Counted from the first letter of the stretch, positions 18,063-27,527 are shown. The stretch is 64,000 nt of DNA from Enterobacter bugandensis (GCF_900324475.1 NZ_LT992502.1:2170001-2234000); one strand, 5' to 3'. Notes: generated by a model not told the origin, from the letters alone. Numbers and translations are program-made.

Positions 18063-18355
18063 AGGTGCTCCATATCCGCACATTATTATTTATTGTTTTT
18101 ACGTCGCTATCTGTTTTTGACAGCGGTATACCAGGGGTAAATGGATGGTATTTCAGTGCGGTTATGTTTGAAAAACGATAAATAGTTGGCATTAATGTGA
18201 GTTTTACTCAATGTGGCGCTCTGGGCTCCAACATTGCAGATCCTCTCACGGCAGCGTTTTGTTTCACAAATGCCTTAGCTTATCGGCTTTTCAGGATGGT
18301 ATAACGTCGTGCAGCAATCGGCTTGCCGTTAATCGCCACATTCTCAAAGGCTTAT
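18063..18355. other. Intergenic region between two divergent genes
   Basis: About 290 bases without a gene, more AT-rich than its surroundings. It must contain the promoters of the hypothetical gene (leftward) and of the WbuC gene (rightward). I see no strong palindrome or riboswitch-like fold. Confidence 0.6.
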
Positions 18356-18832
18356 ATGAAACAAATTACTTTTAGTGACCTGCAGCAGCAAAGCGAGCAG
18401 GCCGCACATTCTCCTCGCTTACGCGCACACCGTAATTTACACCCTGACCTGAGCGACCCGGTGCAGCGCCTGGCCATTGCAATGGAACCCGGTACCTATG
18501 TCCGCCCCCATCGCCATCCGCACACGTTTGAACTGCTGACGGCGCTGAGCGGCCGCTTTCTGGTGCTGAATTTTGACGACAGCGGAAACGTGACCCGGCG
18601 CGTGGTGTTAGGCGAAGAGTGTAAAGTCCTGGAGATGGATGCCGGAACCTGGCATGCCGTGCTGTCGCTGGATAAAGGCGGCGTCATTTTTGAGGTAAAA
18701 CACGGGGCGTATCAGCCCGTGCCTGAGCACGATACCGCCCCGTGGTCGCCTGCTCAGAACGCGCCAGGTACTGTAGAGTTGATGAAATGGTACGCCCAGG
18801 CGCAGGTGGGTGATAGGCGTTTTACCCTGTAA
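18356..18832 (+). CDS. WbuC-family cupin metalloprotein
   Basis: 158 residues from the ATG at 18356, preceded by AAAGG; the frame continues upstream to TTG at 18323 but without a ribosome binding site. The cupin motif appears as YVRPHRHPHTFELLTALSG and the second as AGTWHAVLSL, giving likely metal ligands. The EVKHGAYQPV segment is typical of WbuC. WbuC genes were first noted in O-antigen clusters, but free-standing copies such as this are common and have no known role. Confidence 0.86.
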   Translation: MKQITFSDLQQQSEQAAHSPRLRAHRNLHPDLSDPVQRLAIAMEPGTYVRPHRHPHTFELLTALSGRFLVLNFDDSGNVTRRVVLGEECKVLEMDAGTWHAVLSLDKGGVIFEVKHGAYQPVPEHDTAPWSPAQNAPGTVELMKWYAQAQVGDRRFTL

Positions 18833-18850
18833 TTTTCCTGTAGTGTTCCC

Positions 18851-18870
18851 GGCGCGCAGAAAAGCGCGCC
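18851..18870. terminator. GGCGCGC/GCGCGCC hairpin between convergent genes
   Basis: Seven GC pairs around the loop AGAAAA, lying between the WbuC gene stop at 18832 and the flavoprotein gene stop at 18884. No U-tract follows on either strand, so intrinsic termination is uncertain; it may simply define both 3' ends. Confidence 0.5.
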
Positions 18871-18883
18871 AGCACCGTATGGT

Positions 18884-19483
18884 TTACTGGATGTCGCCGA
18901 GTCTTTGCAGGAATTCCTCAACCTGCTCAGGCGTAGCCGTGTCTGCCTGGTAAAGGATTTCGAGCTTAACGTTCTTCAACCCGCAGAAGCCAAATACCCC
19001 TTCGATTATCTGCGTCTGAATCGCCGTCGAATAGCCGTGTTTGTCGAAGCCGGTAAGATCGCTACCGCCGGTGGCAATCAGGCGGACGGGAACATCACGT
19101 AAGTTGCCCACAATCCGGCCGTCGTCGGCCACCTTATACGCCCAGTTCAGGGTTAACACGCGATCGAACCAGCCTTTCAACAGCGCGGGAACCGACCACC
19201 AGTACACCGGGAAGACGAATACCAGCATATCCGCGCGCTCGACGCGCTTTTGCTCGCGCAGAATATCGTCGGGAAGGGCGCTCGGATCGCCGTGATACAA
19301 ATCGAGATCGGCGCGGGTCATCGCCGGATTAAACCCTTCAGAATGCAGATCGGCGATCTCAACCTGCGTACCTTCCTCGCGTAATTTCCCGGCAATACGG
19401 GCTGCCAGCGTATGGGATAACGAATTGTCGATCGGGTGTGCCGTCACGATCAGCGCGTTTTTAATGGCATGGGTTGCAGACAT
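18884..19483 (-). CDS. NAD(P)H-dependent flavin oxidoreductase (NQO/MdaB-like)
   Basis: 199 residues. The flavodoxin-like fold with NALIVTAHPIDNSLSHTLA at the N-terminus and VFVFPVYWWSVPALLKGWFDRVL in the middle is the signature of the NAD(P)H:quinone reductase/modulator-of-drug-activity family. It probably reduces quinones or electrophiles by two electrons using FMN or FAD in the cytoplasm. A TetR-type regulator lies 74 bases upstream on the same strand, with a small TTAC/GTAA inverted repeat at 19519-19531 between them. Confidence 0.9.
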   Translation of the reverse strand: MSATHAIKNALIVTAHPIDNSLSHTLAARIAGKLREEGTQVEIADLHSEGFNPAMTRADLDLYHGDPSALPDDILREQKRVERADMLVFVFPVYWWSVPALLKGWFDRVLTLNWAYKVADDGRIVGNLRDVPVRLIATGGSDLTGFDKHGYSTAIQTQIIEGVFGFCGLKNVKLEILYQADTATPEQVEEFLQRLGDIQ

Positions 19484-19557
19484 AGCGACCTCCAGATGGG
19501 GGAGAAGTGATGCCTATATTACTATTGGTAACTTAGGTGTCAATCCGCCCCCGGCGA

Positions 19558-20151
19558 TCATTTTGTGCTATTCGCGTAGGTCTCCAGCACCCCGGTCATG
19601 GCGCCGCAGAGCATATCTTCTGCCACATTCCGGGCGAGCACGCCGTTGCCAGCCGAGGTGCTGAGCGCCTCCGCCGCGCCAATGATGGCCGTCAGTACCG
19701 CTTCTCCCTGAACGCCTTTTAAGACGATAAAAGGAGAAAGCGCGGTGCGCAGGCAGTCGGCGCATTCGGCCACGCATGCTTCCCGAAACGTCTGCAGCGC
19801 GCGAGAACCAGACAGCGCCGCGGCGATTGGCCCGGTTTCAGGTCCGGCGGCAATGGCACAGTCGATATAGGCGGCGCTGAAAAAGCGGATCGTCTTCTCC
19901 AGCGTTTTGCTGTCCACCGCCAGCGTCTCCCTGAATTTCGCCAGCTGCCGATCGCTATAGTCCTGATACAGTGCCATCAGCAGCCCCTCACGATCGCCAA
20001 AGTGGTCGTAGGGGATAGGCTTGGTCACGTTGGCCCGTTCTGCCAGATAGCCAAGGGTCAACGCCTCCGTGCCTTGCTGACGCACGATCCCTCGCGCAAC
20101 CTCCAGCAGCTGCACGCGGCGGTCCTCTTTTCTTAAGCGCTTAACAACCAT
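19558..20151 (-). CDS. TetR/AcrR-family regulator
   Basis: 197 residues. The N-terminal helix-turn-helix is LGYLAERANVTKPIPYDHFGDREGLL, preceded by an Arg/Lys-rich start. The remaining helices form the ligand domain. It is followed on the same strand by the quinone-reductase-like gene, so it most likely controls this two-gene unit and responds to an electrophile or drug (inference). Confidence 0.88.
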   Translation of the reverse strand: MVVKRLRKEDRRVQLLEVARGIVRQQGTEALTLGYLAERANVTKPIPYDHFGDREGLLMALYQDYSDRQLAKFRETLAVDSKTLEKTIRFFSAAYIDCAIAAGPETGPIAAALSGSRALQTFREACVAECADCLRTALSPFIVLKGVQGEAVLTAIIGAAEALSTSAGNGVLARNVAEDMLCGAMTGVLETYANSTK

Positions 20152-20241
20152 GCTTTCCTCGGTTTTATTATCTACTCATGGTAGTTTACACGTTTTCGGC
20201 AGGCTGCTGCACCCGTTGTTCCACAGAGCGGATCCGGCACT

Positions 20242-20709
20242 TTATAGCCCCAGATCGCTCAGAGAAGGGTGATCGTCCGGGCGTCTGCCCAGCGGCCAGT
20301 GGAACAGGCGTTCAGATTCTTTTATCGGTATATCGTTAACGCAGGCAAAACGGCGCTTCATCAGTCCGTCCGGTTCAAACTCCCAGTTTTCATTGCCGTA
20401 CGAGCGGAACCAGTTGCCGGAATCATCATGCCATTCATAGGCATAGCGCACCGCGATCCGGTTGCCCGTAAATGCCCAGAGCTCTTTAATCAGACGATAG
20501 TCGAGTTCTTTTTTCCATTTCCGCGCCAGAAACGCCTGGGCTTCTTCACGGCCATTGGCGAATTCCGCACGGTTGCGCCATTGGGTATCCAGCGAATAGG
20601 CCAGCGCGACTTTCGCCGGATCCCGACTGTTCCAGCCATCTTCTGCCAGTCTGACCTTTTCGATCGCGCTTTCACGGGTGAAGGGCGGTAAGGGTGGGCG
20701 TGTGTTCAT
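20242..20709 (-). CDS. DUF1348 / NTF2-like protein
   Basis: 155 residues. The segments [36 protein letters not shown] and [21 protein letters not shown] are characteristic of DUF1348, a SnoaL/NTF2-like fold family with a cone-shaped pocket. The biochemical role is unknown. It is divergent from a TetR gene at 20811, and a 20-base palindrome lies just upstream of it. Confidence 0.87.
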   Translation of the reverse strand: MNTRPPLPPFTRESAIEKVRLAEDGWNSRDPAKVALAYSLDTQWRNRAEFANGREEAQAFLARKWKKELDYRLIKELWAFTGNRIAVRYAYEWHDDSGNWFRSYGNENWEFEPDGLMKRRFACVNDIPIKESERLFHWPLGRRPDDHPSLSDLGL

Positions 20710-20731
20710 GGCGATTACCTCTGTATGATGG

Positions 20732-20751
20732 AGTAGACAGGTCTGTCTACT
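20732..20751. promoter_or_regulatory. Probable TetR operator
   Basis: A perfect inverted repeat of nine bases per arm (AGTAGACAG and CTGTCTACT) around a two-base centre, in the 101 bases between the divergent DUF1348 and TetR genes. Size and symmetry are those of TetR-family operators. It lies about 23 bases upstream of the DUF1348 start, where bound protein would block transcription of that gene. The binding partner is inferred to be the protein encoded at 20811. Confidence 0.7.
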
Positions 20752-20810
20752 TGCGCTAATCTATGCCTGAAAAATAACGCTGTCAACATCCGTTTTGAGG
20801 CTACCGAAAA

Positions 20811-21392
20811 GTGAAAACCGAGCACGCAGGCAACGAAGCAAAAATCAGCGTCAGGGATAAAATATTACTGACGGCGCACGATCTTTTTTATTCCAATGGC
20901 TTCAGGGCGACGGGGGTGGATACGCTGATTAAAGAGGCGAAGGTGACCAAGGTGACGTTTTATCGCCATTTTCCGAGTAAAAGTTTACTGATTCTCGCCT
21001 ACCTGCACTATCGACATGAAATATGGATTAACTGGTTTGAGACCACGCTGCGTCGACATCTTGATGAAGGCGAAATACCTTCTGATGCGATATCTGCAAC
21101 CCTTTATGAATGGTTTATTTCGCCCGAGTTCCACGGCTGCGCGTTTATTAATGCCAGCGCAGAAGCCAAATCCGAAGATATAGAAAGCGAAATAAAAGCG
21201 ATATGCCGCGGTCATAAAATCGAAACTAAGAATATGATTGCGTTGCTGACGAAGATCGCTGATGAGCGCGTCGTCAATGAAATCATGCTGCTTATTGACG
21301 GCGCCATTATTCATGCACAGATGGGCATGGATTCAGAGACGGTAATAAATGTGCTAAAAAGGGGATTAGAGGCGTTGACCGGTCAGAAATAA
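20811..21392 (+). CDS. TetR/AcrR-family regulator
   Basis: 193 residues from GTG at 20811 with GAGG ten bases upstream. The DNA-binding region is FRATGVDTLIKEAKVTKVTFYRHFPSKSLL, of the kind with a KVTFYRHF recognition helix. The rest is the variable ligand domain. Divergent to the DUF1348 gene, with the operator-like palindrome between. Its GC content appears lower than that of the paa genes, which may mean later acquisition (impression, not measured). Confidence 0.9.
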   Translation: MKTEHAGNEAKISVRDKILLTAHDLFYSNGFRATGVDTLIKEAKVTKVTFYRHFPSKSLLILAYLHYRHEIWINWFETTLRRHLDEGEIPSDAISATLYEWFISPEFHGCAFINASAEAKSEDIESEIKAICRGHKIETKNMIALLTKIADERVVNEIMLLIDGAIIHAQMGMDSETVINVLKRGLEALTGQK

Positions 21393-21477
21393 GTCCTGAA
21401 TCTGCCGCAAGTATTACGGTAGCTGGAATATCGACTCACCGAATCGGTAAGCTATTTATCCAAAGGAAACGAAAAAT

Positions 21478-21879
21478 ATGAGAACGCAGAAACGATGCCT
21501 GGGATGCGTGGCTATCGTGGTTGATGACTACGATCGCGCCATTGAATACTACACCGACAGGCTGGGTTTTACCCTCGTAGAGGATACGCCCCAACCGGGG
21601 AAACGCTGGGTCGTCGTCTCACCCAACCCGGAAAGCGACTGCAATATCCTGCTGGCTCGTGCCTCCAACGAAAGGCAGGAAGGTTTTATCGGTAATCAAA
21701 GCGGTGGAAGAGTTTTCCTGTTCCTTCAGACGGATGACTTTTGGCGCGATTACCATGCCATGAAAGCAAAAGGCGTTCATTTCTGCGAAGAACCGCGTGA
21801 GGAAGAGTACGGTACGGTGGTGGTGTTTGAAGATATTTACGGCAACCGCTGGGATCTTTATCAGAATGCGCAACCGTGA
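21478..21879 (+). CDS. VOC-family (glyoxalase/bleomycin-resistance fold) protein
   Basis: 133 residues. CVAIVVDDYDRAIEYYTDRLGFTLVED at the start and VVVFEDIYGNRWDLYQN at the end form the paired beta-alpha units of the fold, with an acidic ligand near the C-terminus. The product may bind or detoxify a small electrophile. It follows the TetR gene by about 85 bases on the same strand and could be under the same control. Confidence 0.86.
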   Translation: MRTQKRCLGCVAIVVDDYDRAIEYYTDRLGFTLVEDTPQPGKRWVVVSPNPESDCNILLARASNERQEGFIGNQSGGRVFLFLQTDDFWRDYHAMKAKGVHFCEEPREEEYGTVVVFEDIYGNRWDLYQNAQP

Positions 21880-21946
21880 ATATCACCATAAATGATGTGT
21901 CATTCGCCTTTCGTCGTGCACGCTTCCCAGCAGAGCGTACTCAACA

Positions 21947-22723
21947 TTATGGGGACGTCTGGCTCTCGTCCCGCTGTGCAAGCGACAGCGCGCTGGCGCT
22001 GGCAGGATCGAACAGCGATATGCTCTCAATCTGATTAAGCAAAATCACCTTGCGGAATGACATGGCGCTGCGGGGTTCAGAGTCGAGCGTAATGTCATGC
22101 TCCGCATACCACCTGCTGTAATTATTCTCGATACGCAGATTCATCGTCTTCGCATCCCGGTACCCGCTCAACATTGGGATCAGCACGATATTGGCCGTTT
22201 TTTCATATTCCAGCGTCGCGGTGTGGATCATGCCGACGTAAATCCGCCGCGACCGGAGTGTGACCTGCGCCAGCTCGCCTTGCTCCATACACTGATAGAG
22301 CAGTTGTTCAATCCCGCTCGCCTGCGCAAGCCGTTTGTAGAGCTTTTTCCGGCTCTCGCCGTCCAGCCTGGCGCTGCCTGCCCAGTTAGAGCGGTAGAGG
22401 CAAAACAGGATAGCAAACGCCAGCATCACGACCACCGGAGCCTGAATGCCTAAAAAACTCCAGTTCATAAAGTCGATTTGCCAGTCGGTGTATTTCGGTG
22501 AGGCAAAGTGAAAAGCGTTGTTGGCGGCGGAAAGGGCGAACAGCAGCAGCCAGAGCAATCCCGTGGCGATTACGCCCTGCAGAACGAAAATACAGCCGTA
22601 AAGCGCGACGAGAAAATAGACGTCCCAGCCAAAGGAACGCTTGATTTTAAAGCGGGTCGACAGGTCGCGGCTGGTGTACCAGTACCCGCAGACCATCAGC
22701 ACCATAAATATCGCCGTTCCCAT
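21947..22723 (-). CDS. Membrane protein of unknown function
   Basis: 258 residues. Three hydrophobic segments are visible, at about residues 3-17, 33-67 (probably one or two helices) and 93-110. They are followed by a soluble cytoplasmic part of about 145 residues with TLRSRRIYVGMIHTATLEY and IVLIPMLSGYRDAKTMNLRI. I do not recognise the family. The start is one base after the stop of the small gene upstream, so the pair is an operon. Confidence 0.72.
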   Translation of the reverse strand: MGTAIFMVLMVCGYWYTSRDLSTRFKIKRSFGWDVYFLVALYGCIFVLQGVIATGLLWLLLFALSAANNAFHFASPKYTDWQIDFMNWSFLGIQAPVVVMLAFAILFCLYRSNWAGSARLDGESRKKLYKRLAQASGIEQLLYQCMEQGELAQVTLRSRRIYVGMIHTATLEYEKTANIVLIPMLSGYRDAKTMNLRIENNYSRWYAEHDITLDSEPRSAMSFRKVILLNQIESISLFDPASASALSLAQRDESQTSP

Positions 22724-22724
22724 A

Positions 22725-22922
22725 TCAGGCCCTCTTCAGCGTGTTGACGTGACGCAGAAAGTCCTGCCGCACCTCGTTGCTCTTGTAGTTAACCGAGGCG
22801 TTCCCGTCCTGGTCGATAATGATGCGATCGCCATCTTCCACGGCTTCAATAATTTCCTGCTGACTCATCACCTGCAGTAAGGATTCCGGGCTTGAGAATA
22901 GGGAGAGAAAGAAACGTTTCAT
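22725..22922 (-). CDS. Small protein of unknown function, 65 residues
   Basis: The ATG at 22922 is preferred to one nine bases upstream because AAGGAT is then at proper spacing. The product starts MKRFFLSLFSSPESLL, which is hydrophobic enough for a weak membrane association but has no clear signal cleavage site, and continues with an acidic then lysine-rich region. It is directly followed by the membrane protein gene. Not recognised; probably translated together with it. Confidence 0.65.
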   Translation of the reverse strand: MKRFFLSLFSSPESLLQVMSQQEIIEAVEDGDRIIIDQDGNASVNYKSNEVRQDFLRHVNTLKRA

Positions 22923-23002
22923 GTCAGGCATCCTTATGAATAAAAAGGATAAGCCTGGAAGATGACGGCTGAATTTGCCTTAAGGATAACCTGAAAGTGA
23001 AA

Positions 23003-23035
23003 GCCGGGTGGCGGCTACACCTTACCCGGCCTACA
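23003..23035. repeat. REP element
   Basis: GCCGGGTGGCGGCTAC...ACCCGGC is the standard enterobacterial REP palindrome. It lies in the 257 bases between the divergent small unknown gene and the lipid-modification operon. Confidence 0.85.
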
Positions 23036-23101
23036 AAAGCGTCAAATGATCGAGTTTTCAAATTGTTGATATTTATGGGTAATAAAAAATAAACTTGCAC
23101 A

Positions 23102-23133
23102 AACTTGGACAAATAACGTTAATTGTGTAAGTT
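23102..23133. promoter_or_regulatory. 32-bp near-palindrome upstream of the lipid-modification operon
   Basis: The arms AACTTGGACAA and TTGTGTAAGTT are centred on AACGTT; 13 of the 16 symmetric pairs match. It lies about 45 bases upstream of the first start codon at 23180. TTGGAC within the left arm could serve as a -35 element and TAAGTT in the right arm as a weak -10 at a 17-base spacing, so a bound dimer would straddle the promoter. This resembles the layout of MerR-family operators, and homologous operons in other bacteria are under light- or singlet-oxygen-responsive control; that link is inference. Confidence 0.55.
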
Positions 23134-23179
23134 TTAATTATGCGATTACGCCACGTTGTTTACAGCCAGGATGTGACCC

Positions 23180-23614
23180 ATGAGCACTTTGCCCTCTGTC
23201 GTGAGTCGGTTTATTGAGTACTACGCCGCACTGGATAGTCAGCCGCCGACCGCGCTGGTCGGGCTTTACCATTCGAATGCCACTCTTATCGATCCGTTCG
23301 GGGAGCACAACGGTATTTTCGCGCTTCAGCGCTATTTCACCCATCTGCTGGCAAACGTCGAGAAATGCCGTTTTGTCATCGATCCGCCGCTGTGCAGCGG
23401 GAACCGGTTTGTTGTCACCTGGGTAATGCACTGGTCGCATCCGCGCATTGCCGGAGGCGAGCCGCTTGAACTGCCCGGATGTTCGGTGGTGGACACCGAA
23501 AACAATCTCATCACCCGTCAGCGGGACTTCTACGATGCGGGAGAGATGATCTACGAACACCTCCCTCTGCTGGGCTGGGCGGTACGCGGCGTGAAGCGGA
23601 GGGTCAAATCATGA
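23180..23614 (+). CDS. SnoaL/NTF2-like protein, first gene of the operon
   Basis: 144 residues. An NTF2-like fold is indicated by FIEYYAALDSQPPTALVGLYH near the start and the internal DPFGEHNGIFALQRYF segment. Free-standing NTF2-like proteins open several operons that include FAD oxidoreductase, DUF1365 and a CFA-type methyltransferase. Function unknown, possibly a lipid-binding accessory. Its last bases overlap the SDR gene (ATGA), as do most joints in this operon. Confidence 0.82.
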   Translation: MSTLPSVVSRFIEYYAALDSQPPTALVGLYHSNATLIDPFGEHNGIFALQRYFTHLLANVEKCRFVIDPPLCSGNRFVVTWVMHWSHPRIAGGEPLELPGCSVVDTENNLITRQRDFYDAGEMIYEHLPLLGWAVRGVKRRVKS

Positions 23615-24330
23615 AGACGGTGCTGATTACCGGCGCAAGCTCGGGCATCGGCGCGGGGCTGGCGAAGTCCTTTGCCGCTGACGGCTACCACGTGATTGCC
23701 TGCGGGCGCGATCCTGCGAGGCTTGAAGCGCTACATCAGACCTGCCCCAATCTCACCGTTCGCCTGTTCGATATGACAGACAGGGACGCCTGTCGCCAGG
23801 CGCTCAGCAGCGTTTACGCCGATCTGGTTATTCTCTGCGCCGGTACCTGCGAATATCTCGACGGCGGCGTGGTGGATGCGGCGCTGGTGGAGCGGGTCAT
23901 GACCACCAATTTTCTCGGGCCGGTGAACTGCCTGGCCGCGCTGCAGCCGCAGCTGGTTGCCGGTAACCGCGTGGTGCTGGTGAGCTCGATGGCCCACTGG
24001 CTTCCCTTCCCGCGGGCAGAGGCCTACGGCGCGTCCAAAGCGGCGCTGAGCTGGTTTGCCGACAGTCTGCGTCTGGACTGGGAGCCAAAGGGGATTGCCG
24101 TGACGGTCGTCTCTCCGGGATTTGTCGATACCCCGCTGACGCGGAAAAACGATTTTGCCATGCCGGGCAGGGTGAGCGTTGACGAAGCGGTCAAGGCGAT
24201 CCGTACCGGGCTGGCGAAGGGCAAAATGCATATCGCGTTTCCGGCCGGGTTTGGCCTTATTTTGCGGCTGCTCTCCGGGCTGCCCGCGTTTTTGCAGCGC
24301 ACGCTGCTGCGCAGGATGGTGCGCTCATGA
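23611..24330 (+). CDS. Short-chain dehydrogenase/reductase
   Basis: 239 residues from the ATG at 23611, which overlaps the previous stop; an upstream extension of the frame is not used. The cofactor motif TGASSGIGAG is at residues 8-17 and the catalytic Tyr139-x-x-x-Lys143 is in EAYGASK, with serines at 125-126. The C-terminus is hydrophobic, perhaps for membrane contact. It probably oxidises or reduces a fatty-acyl or lipid carbonyl (inference from operon context). Overlaps the next gene by four bases. Confidence 0.9.
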   Translation: MKTVLITGASSGIGAGLAKSFAADGYHVIACGRDPARLEALHQTCPNLTVRLFDMTDRDACRQALSSVYADLVILCAGTCEYLDGGVVDAALVERVMTTNFLGPVNCLAALQPQLVAGNRVVLVSSMAHWLPFPRAEAYGASKAALSWFADSLRLDWEPKGIAVTVVSPGFVDTPLTRKNDFAMPGRVSVDEAVKAIRTGLAKGKMHIAFPAGFGLILRLLSGLPAFLQRTLLRRMVRS

Positions 24331-25586
24331 ACATTGCAATTATCGGCAGCGGCATCGCCGGGTTGACCTGCGCCTGGCGGCTGGCAGGGCATCATCAGGT
24401 AACCCTGTTTGAAGCGGGCACCACGCCCGGCGGCCATACCGCGACGGTTGACGTCTCAACGCCGCAGGGCACATACGCGATCGATACCGGGTTTATTGTC
24501 TACAACGACCGCACCTACCCGCGCTTTATGGGCCTGCTCAGCGAGCTCGGCATCAGCGGGCAAAAAACACAGATGAGCTTTTCAGTACACAACCCCGAGA
24601 CGGGGCTTGAGTACAACGGCCACACGCTGACATCGCTGTTTGCCCAGCGCCGAAACCTGGTAAATCCGGCATTCTGGCGGCTGCTCGGTGACATCGTCCG
24701 CTTTAACCGCCTGGCGAAACAGGCCCTTGAAGGGGAAGTCGATCCGAACGCCACGCTGCAGACGTTTCTGGACCAGCACGGCTTCACGCCGTTTTTTGCG
24801 CGCCACTACATTCTGCCGATGGGGGCCGCGATCTGGTCGTCGTCGCTGCAGGAGATGAAGCGTTTCCCGCTGCCGCTCTTCCTGCGCTTCTTTCACCATC
24901 ACGGCCTGCTGGATATCACCCAGCGTCCGCAGTGGTACGTGGTGCCGGGCGGCTCGCGGGAGTATATCCGCGCCATGCTGGAAAAACTGGGCGACCGCCT
25001 GACGCTGCGCCTGAACGCGCCTGTTCTGCGGGCGAGCCGCCACGCGCACGGGGTCACGCTCCAGCTTGAAAACGGCAGCCACACCTTCGACCAGGTGATA
25101 TTTGCCTGCCACTCCGCCCAGGCGCTGGCCATGCTTGACGACCCAACCGCCTCAGAGCGCGAAGTGCTGGGCGATATCGGCTGGCAGCGCAACGAGGTTG
25201 TTTTGCACAGCGATCCGCGCTGGCTGCCGGTGCGGCAGCGCGCCTGGGCCAGCTGGAACTACCGCCTGAGCGCGCAGGAGCAGGCCAGCGCCTGCGTCAC
25301 CTACAACATGAACATTCTGCAGGGTCTGCCTGCGGGCAGCCCACTGTTCTGCGTCACCCTGAACCCGGACGAGCCGGTGGATGAACGCTTCGTCCTGCAA
25401 CGCTTTGTCTATGAGCATCCGCTGTTTAACCCGCAAAGCTGGCGTGCGCAGGCGCGCCGTGGGGAGATCAACGGTCATCACCGGAGCTGGTTCTGCGGCG
25501 CTTACTGGTACAACGGTTTTCATGAAGACGGCGTGCGCAGCGCGCTGGACGTGGTCAATGAAATAGCCGCCGGGGAGGGGAACTGA
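24327..25586 (+). CDS. FAD-dependent amine-oxidase/desaturase-like oxidoreductase
   Basis: 419 residues. The N-terminal FAD-binding motif is [23 protein letters not shown], followed by GGHTATVD. The protein is of the NAD(P)/FAD-dependent type found with CFA-type methyltransferases. Related enzymes in other proteobacteria take part in forming modified fatty acids, including furan-containing ones; whether this one does is unknown. It lies between the SDR and DUF1365 genes, with a stop one base before the latter's ATG. Confidence 0.9.
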   Translation: MNIAIIGSGIAGLTCAWRLAGHHQVTLFEAGTTPGGHTATVDVSTPQGTYAIDTGFIVYNDRTYPRFMGLLSELGISGQKTQMSFSVHNPETGLEYNGHTLTSLFAQRRNLVNPAFWRLLGDIVRFNRLAKQALEGEVDPNATLQTFLDQHGFTPFFARHYILPMGAAIWSSSLQEMKRFPLPLFLRFFHHHGLLDITQRPQWYVVPGGSREYIRAMLEKLGDRLTLRLNAPVLRASRHAHGVTLQLENGSHTFDQVIFACHSAQALAMLDDPTASEREVLGDIGWQRNEVVLHSDPRWLPVRQRAWASWNYRLSAQEQASACVTYNMNILQGLPAGSPLFCVTLNPDEPVDERFVLQRFVYEHPLFNPQSWRAQARRGEINGHHRSWFCGAYWYNGFHEDGVRSALDVVNEIAAGEGN

Positions 25587-25587
25587 C

Positions 25588-26310
25588 ATGAACAGCTGCC
25601 TCTATCACGGCGTATTGCGCCACCGCCGCCTTCAGCCGAAAACGCATGAATTCAGCTACGGCGTTTTTATGGCCTGGCTGGATCTTGATGAACTGCCGCT
25701 GCTGGCGTCCGTCGGCGTGCGGCGCAACCGCTTTGCCGCCGCCGCGTTCCATGACGCGGACTATCCGCTCGGCACGCCGCTTAAAGAGAACGTGCTGAAC
25801 AGGCTGGAGAGCCTGACCGGGGAACGTCCCGCAGGGCGGGTCATGCTTCTGACGCAGCTGCGCTACTTCGGGTTTCATTTCAATCCGGTCAATTTTTACT
25901 ACTGCTATGACCAGGAAAACACGCTTCGCTGGGTGCTGGCGGAGGTGCGCAATACGCCGTGGAACGAGCGCCATTATTACGCGGTCGACGGGCAAAATGC
26001 CCGGCCCACGGAAAAAGCGTTTCACGTTTCCCCCTTCAACCCGATGGACATGGTCTACCACTGGCGCTTCAACAACCCGGACAACACGCTGCATATGCAC
26101 ATTGAAAATCATCAGGAGGCGAAGGTCTTTGACGCCACGCTGGCCCTGCGCCGGGAGCCTCTGACCCGTCCGGCGCTGCGCGCGCTGCTGCTGCGCATCC
26201 CGCTGATGACTCTGAAAACCGTTTTCGCCATTTACTGGCAGGCGCTGAGGCTGTGGCTCAAGCGCGTGCCGCTGTATAACCATCCCGTCAGCAGGAGTGA
26301 ACGCTCATGA
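25588..26310 (+). CDS. DUF1365 protein
   Basis: 240 residues. The segments [37 protein letters not shown] and [17 protein letters not shown] are the hallmark of DUF1365. The family almost always sits beside an FAD oxidoreductase and a CFA-type methyltransferase, but its activity is not known. The ribosome binding site GGGGAGGGG is very strong. Overlaps the methyltransferase gene by four bases. Confidence 0.92.
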   Translation: MNSCLYHGVLRHRRLQPKTHEFSYGVFMAWLDLDELPLLASVGVRRNRFAAAAFHDADYPLGTPLKENVLNRLESLTGERPAGRVMLLTQLRYFGFHFNPVNFYYCYDQENTLRWVLAEVRNTPWNERHYYAVDGQNARPTEKAFHVSPFNPMDMVYHWRFNNPDNTLHMHIENHQEAKVFDATLALRREPLTRPALRALLLRIPLMTLKTVFAIYWQALRLWLKRVPLYNHPVSRSERS

Positions 26311-27527
26311 CCGATCCCGTCTTTGCGCTAGAACCCGATATCCCGCGCAACGTCCGCATCGCGCGATGGCTGCTGTTTCGTCTGTTAAGCGGCATTCGCG
26401 GCGGCTCACTCACCCTGCGTGAAGGGGCGCAGACCTTCCATTTTGGCGAGACATCCTCCGCGCTGCACGCCGACGTGCAGATCCTCACGTCCGGCGTCTA
26501 CTGGCGCGTCTTAACGGGCGGGAGCCTTGCCGCCGCAGAAGCCTGGATGGACGGCGAATGGGAGACCGCGCAGCTTACGCCGCTTCTGCAAATCCTGGCC
26601 CTCAACGGCGAGGTGCTTGGTCGTCTGGAGAACGGGTTCCGGCTGCTTGGCCGACCGCTGGAGCGGCTGCGCCACTGGACGCGGCGCAACTCCCGCGCCC
26701 AGGCCCGCGAAAATATTGCCGCCCATTACGATCTGGGCAACGCTTTCTATGCCCATTTTCTGGATAAGGAACTGCTTTACTCCAGCGCACTGTTTACCGC
26801 GGACGAGCAGGATCTGACGGCGGCTCAGCAGGCCAAAATGGCGCGCCTGTGTGAGCAGCTGGCGCTAAACCCGGGTGATCACCTGCTGGAAATTGGCACC
26901 GGCTGGGGGGCGATGGCGGAATACGCCGCCCGTCACTACGGCTGTCGGGTGACCACCACCACGCTGTCGCAGGAGCAATATATCTGGGCGACCGAGCGCA
27001 TTGCCCGCGCCGGGCTGCAGGATCGGGTTGAGGTACTGCTCTGCGACTATCGCGACCTCACCGGGCAGTACGACAAGCTGGTCTCGATAGAGATGATTGA
27101 AGCCGTCGGGCAACGCTATCTGCCCACGTTCTTCCGTACCTGTCAGGCGCGGCTGCGCCCCGGTGGACGGATGGCGATTCAGGCCATCACCATTCAGGAC
27201 CAGCGCTACCGCGACTACAGCAAAAGCGTCGATTTTATCCAACGCTACATTTTCCCCGGCGGCTTCCTGCCGAGCATTACGGCGATGAACGAACTGATGA
27301 CGCGCCACACCGATTTCGTGGTGCGCAATCTCTTCGACATGGGACCGGACTACGCCCGCACGCTGGCCCACTGGCGGCAGCGCTTTGTCCACGCCTGGCA
27401 GGAGATTGAAAAGCTTGGCTTTGATGAACGGTTCCGCCGCATGTGGCTGTACTACTTCGGCTACTGCGAAGCCGGGTTTAACGCCCGCACCATCAGCGTG
27501 GTGCAGCTGACCGCCGAGCGCGTATGA
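26307..27527 (+). CDS. Cyclopropane-fatty-acyl-phospholipid synthase family methyltransferase
   Basis: 406 residues. The SAM-binding motif is [16 protein letters not shown], preceded by the [18 protein letters not shown] signature of the CFA synthase family and followed by [17 protein letters not shown]. It therefore acts on double bonds of acyl chains in membrane phospholipid, forming cyclopropane or methyl-branched chains. It is a paralogue-type enzyme, distinct from housekeeping cfa by its operon. UfaM-like activity in furan fatty acid formation is a possible alternative (inference). Confidence 0.92.
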   Translation: MTDPVFALEPDIPRNVRIARWLLFRLLSGIRGGSLTLREGAQTFHFGETSSALHADVQILTSGVYWRVLTGGSLAAAEAWMDGEWETAQLTPLLQILALNGEVLGRLENGFRLLGRPLERLRHWTRRNSRAQARENIAAHYDLGNAFYAHFLDKELLYSSALFTADEQDLTAAQQAKMARLCEQLALNPGDHLLEIGTGWGAMAEYAARHYGCRVTTTTLSQEQYIWATERIARAGLQDRVEVLLCDYRDLTGQYDKLVSIEMIEAVGQRYLPTFFRTCQARLRPGGRMAIQAITIQDQRYRDYSKSVDFIQRYIFPGGFLPSITAMNELMTRHTDFVVRNLFDMGPDYARTLAHWRQRFVHAWQEIEKLGFDERFRRMWLYYFGYCEAGFNARTISVVQLTAERV

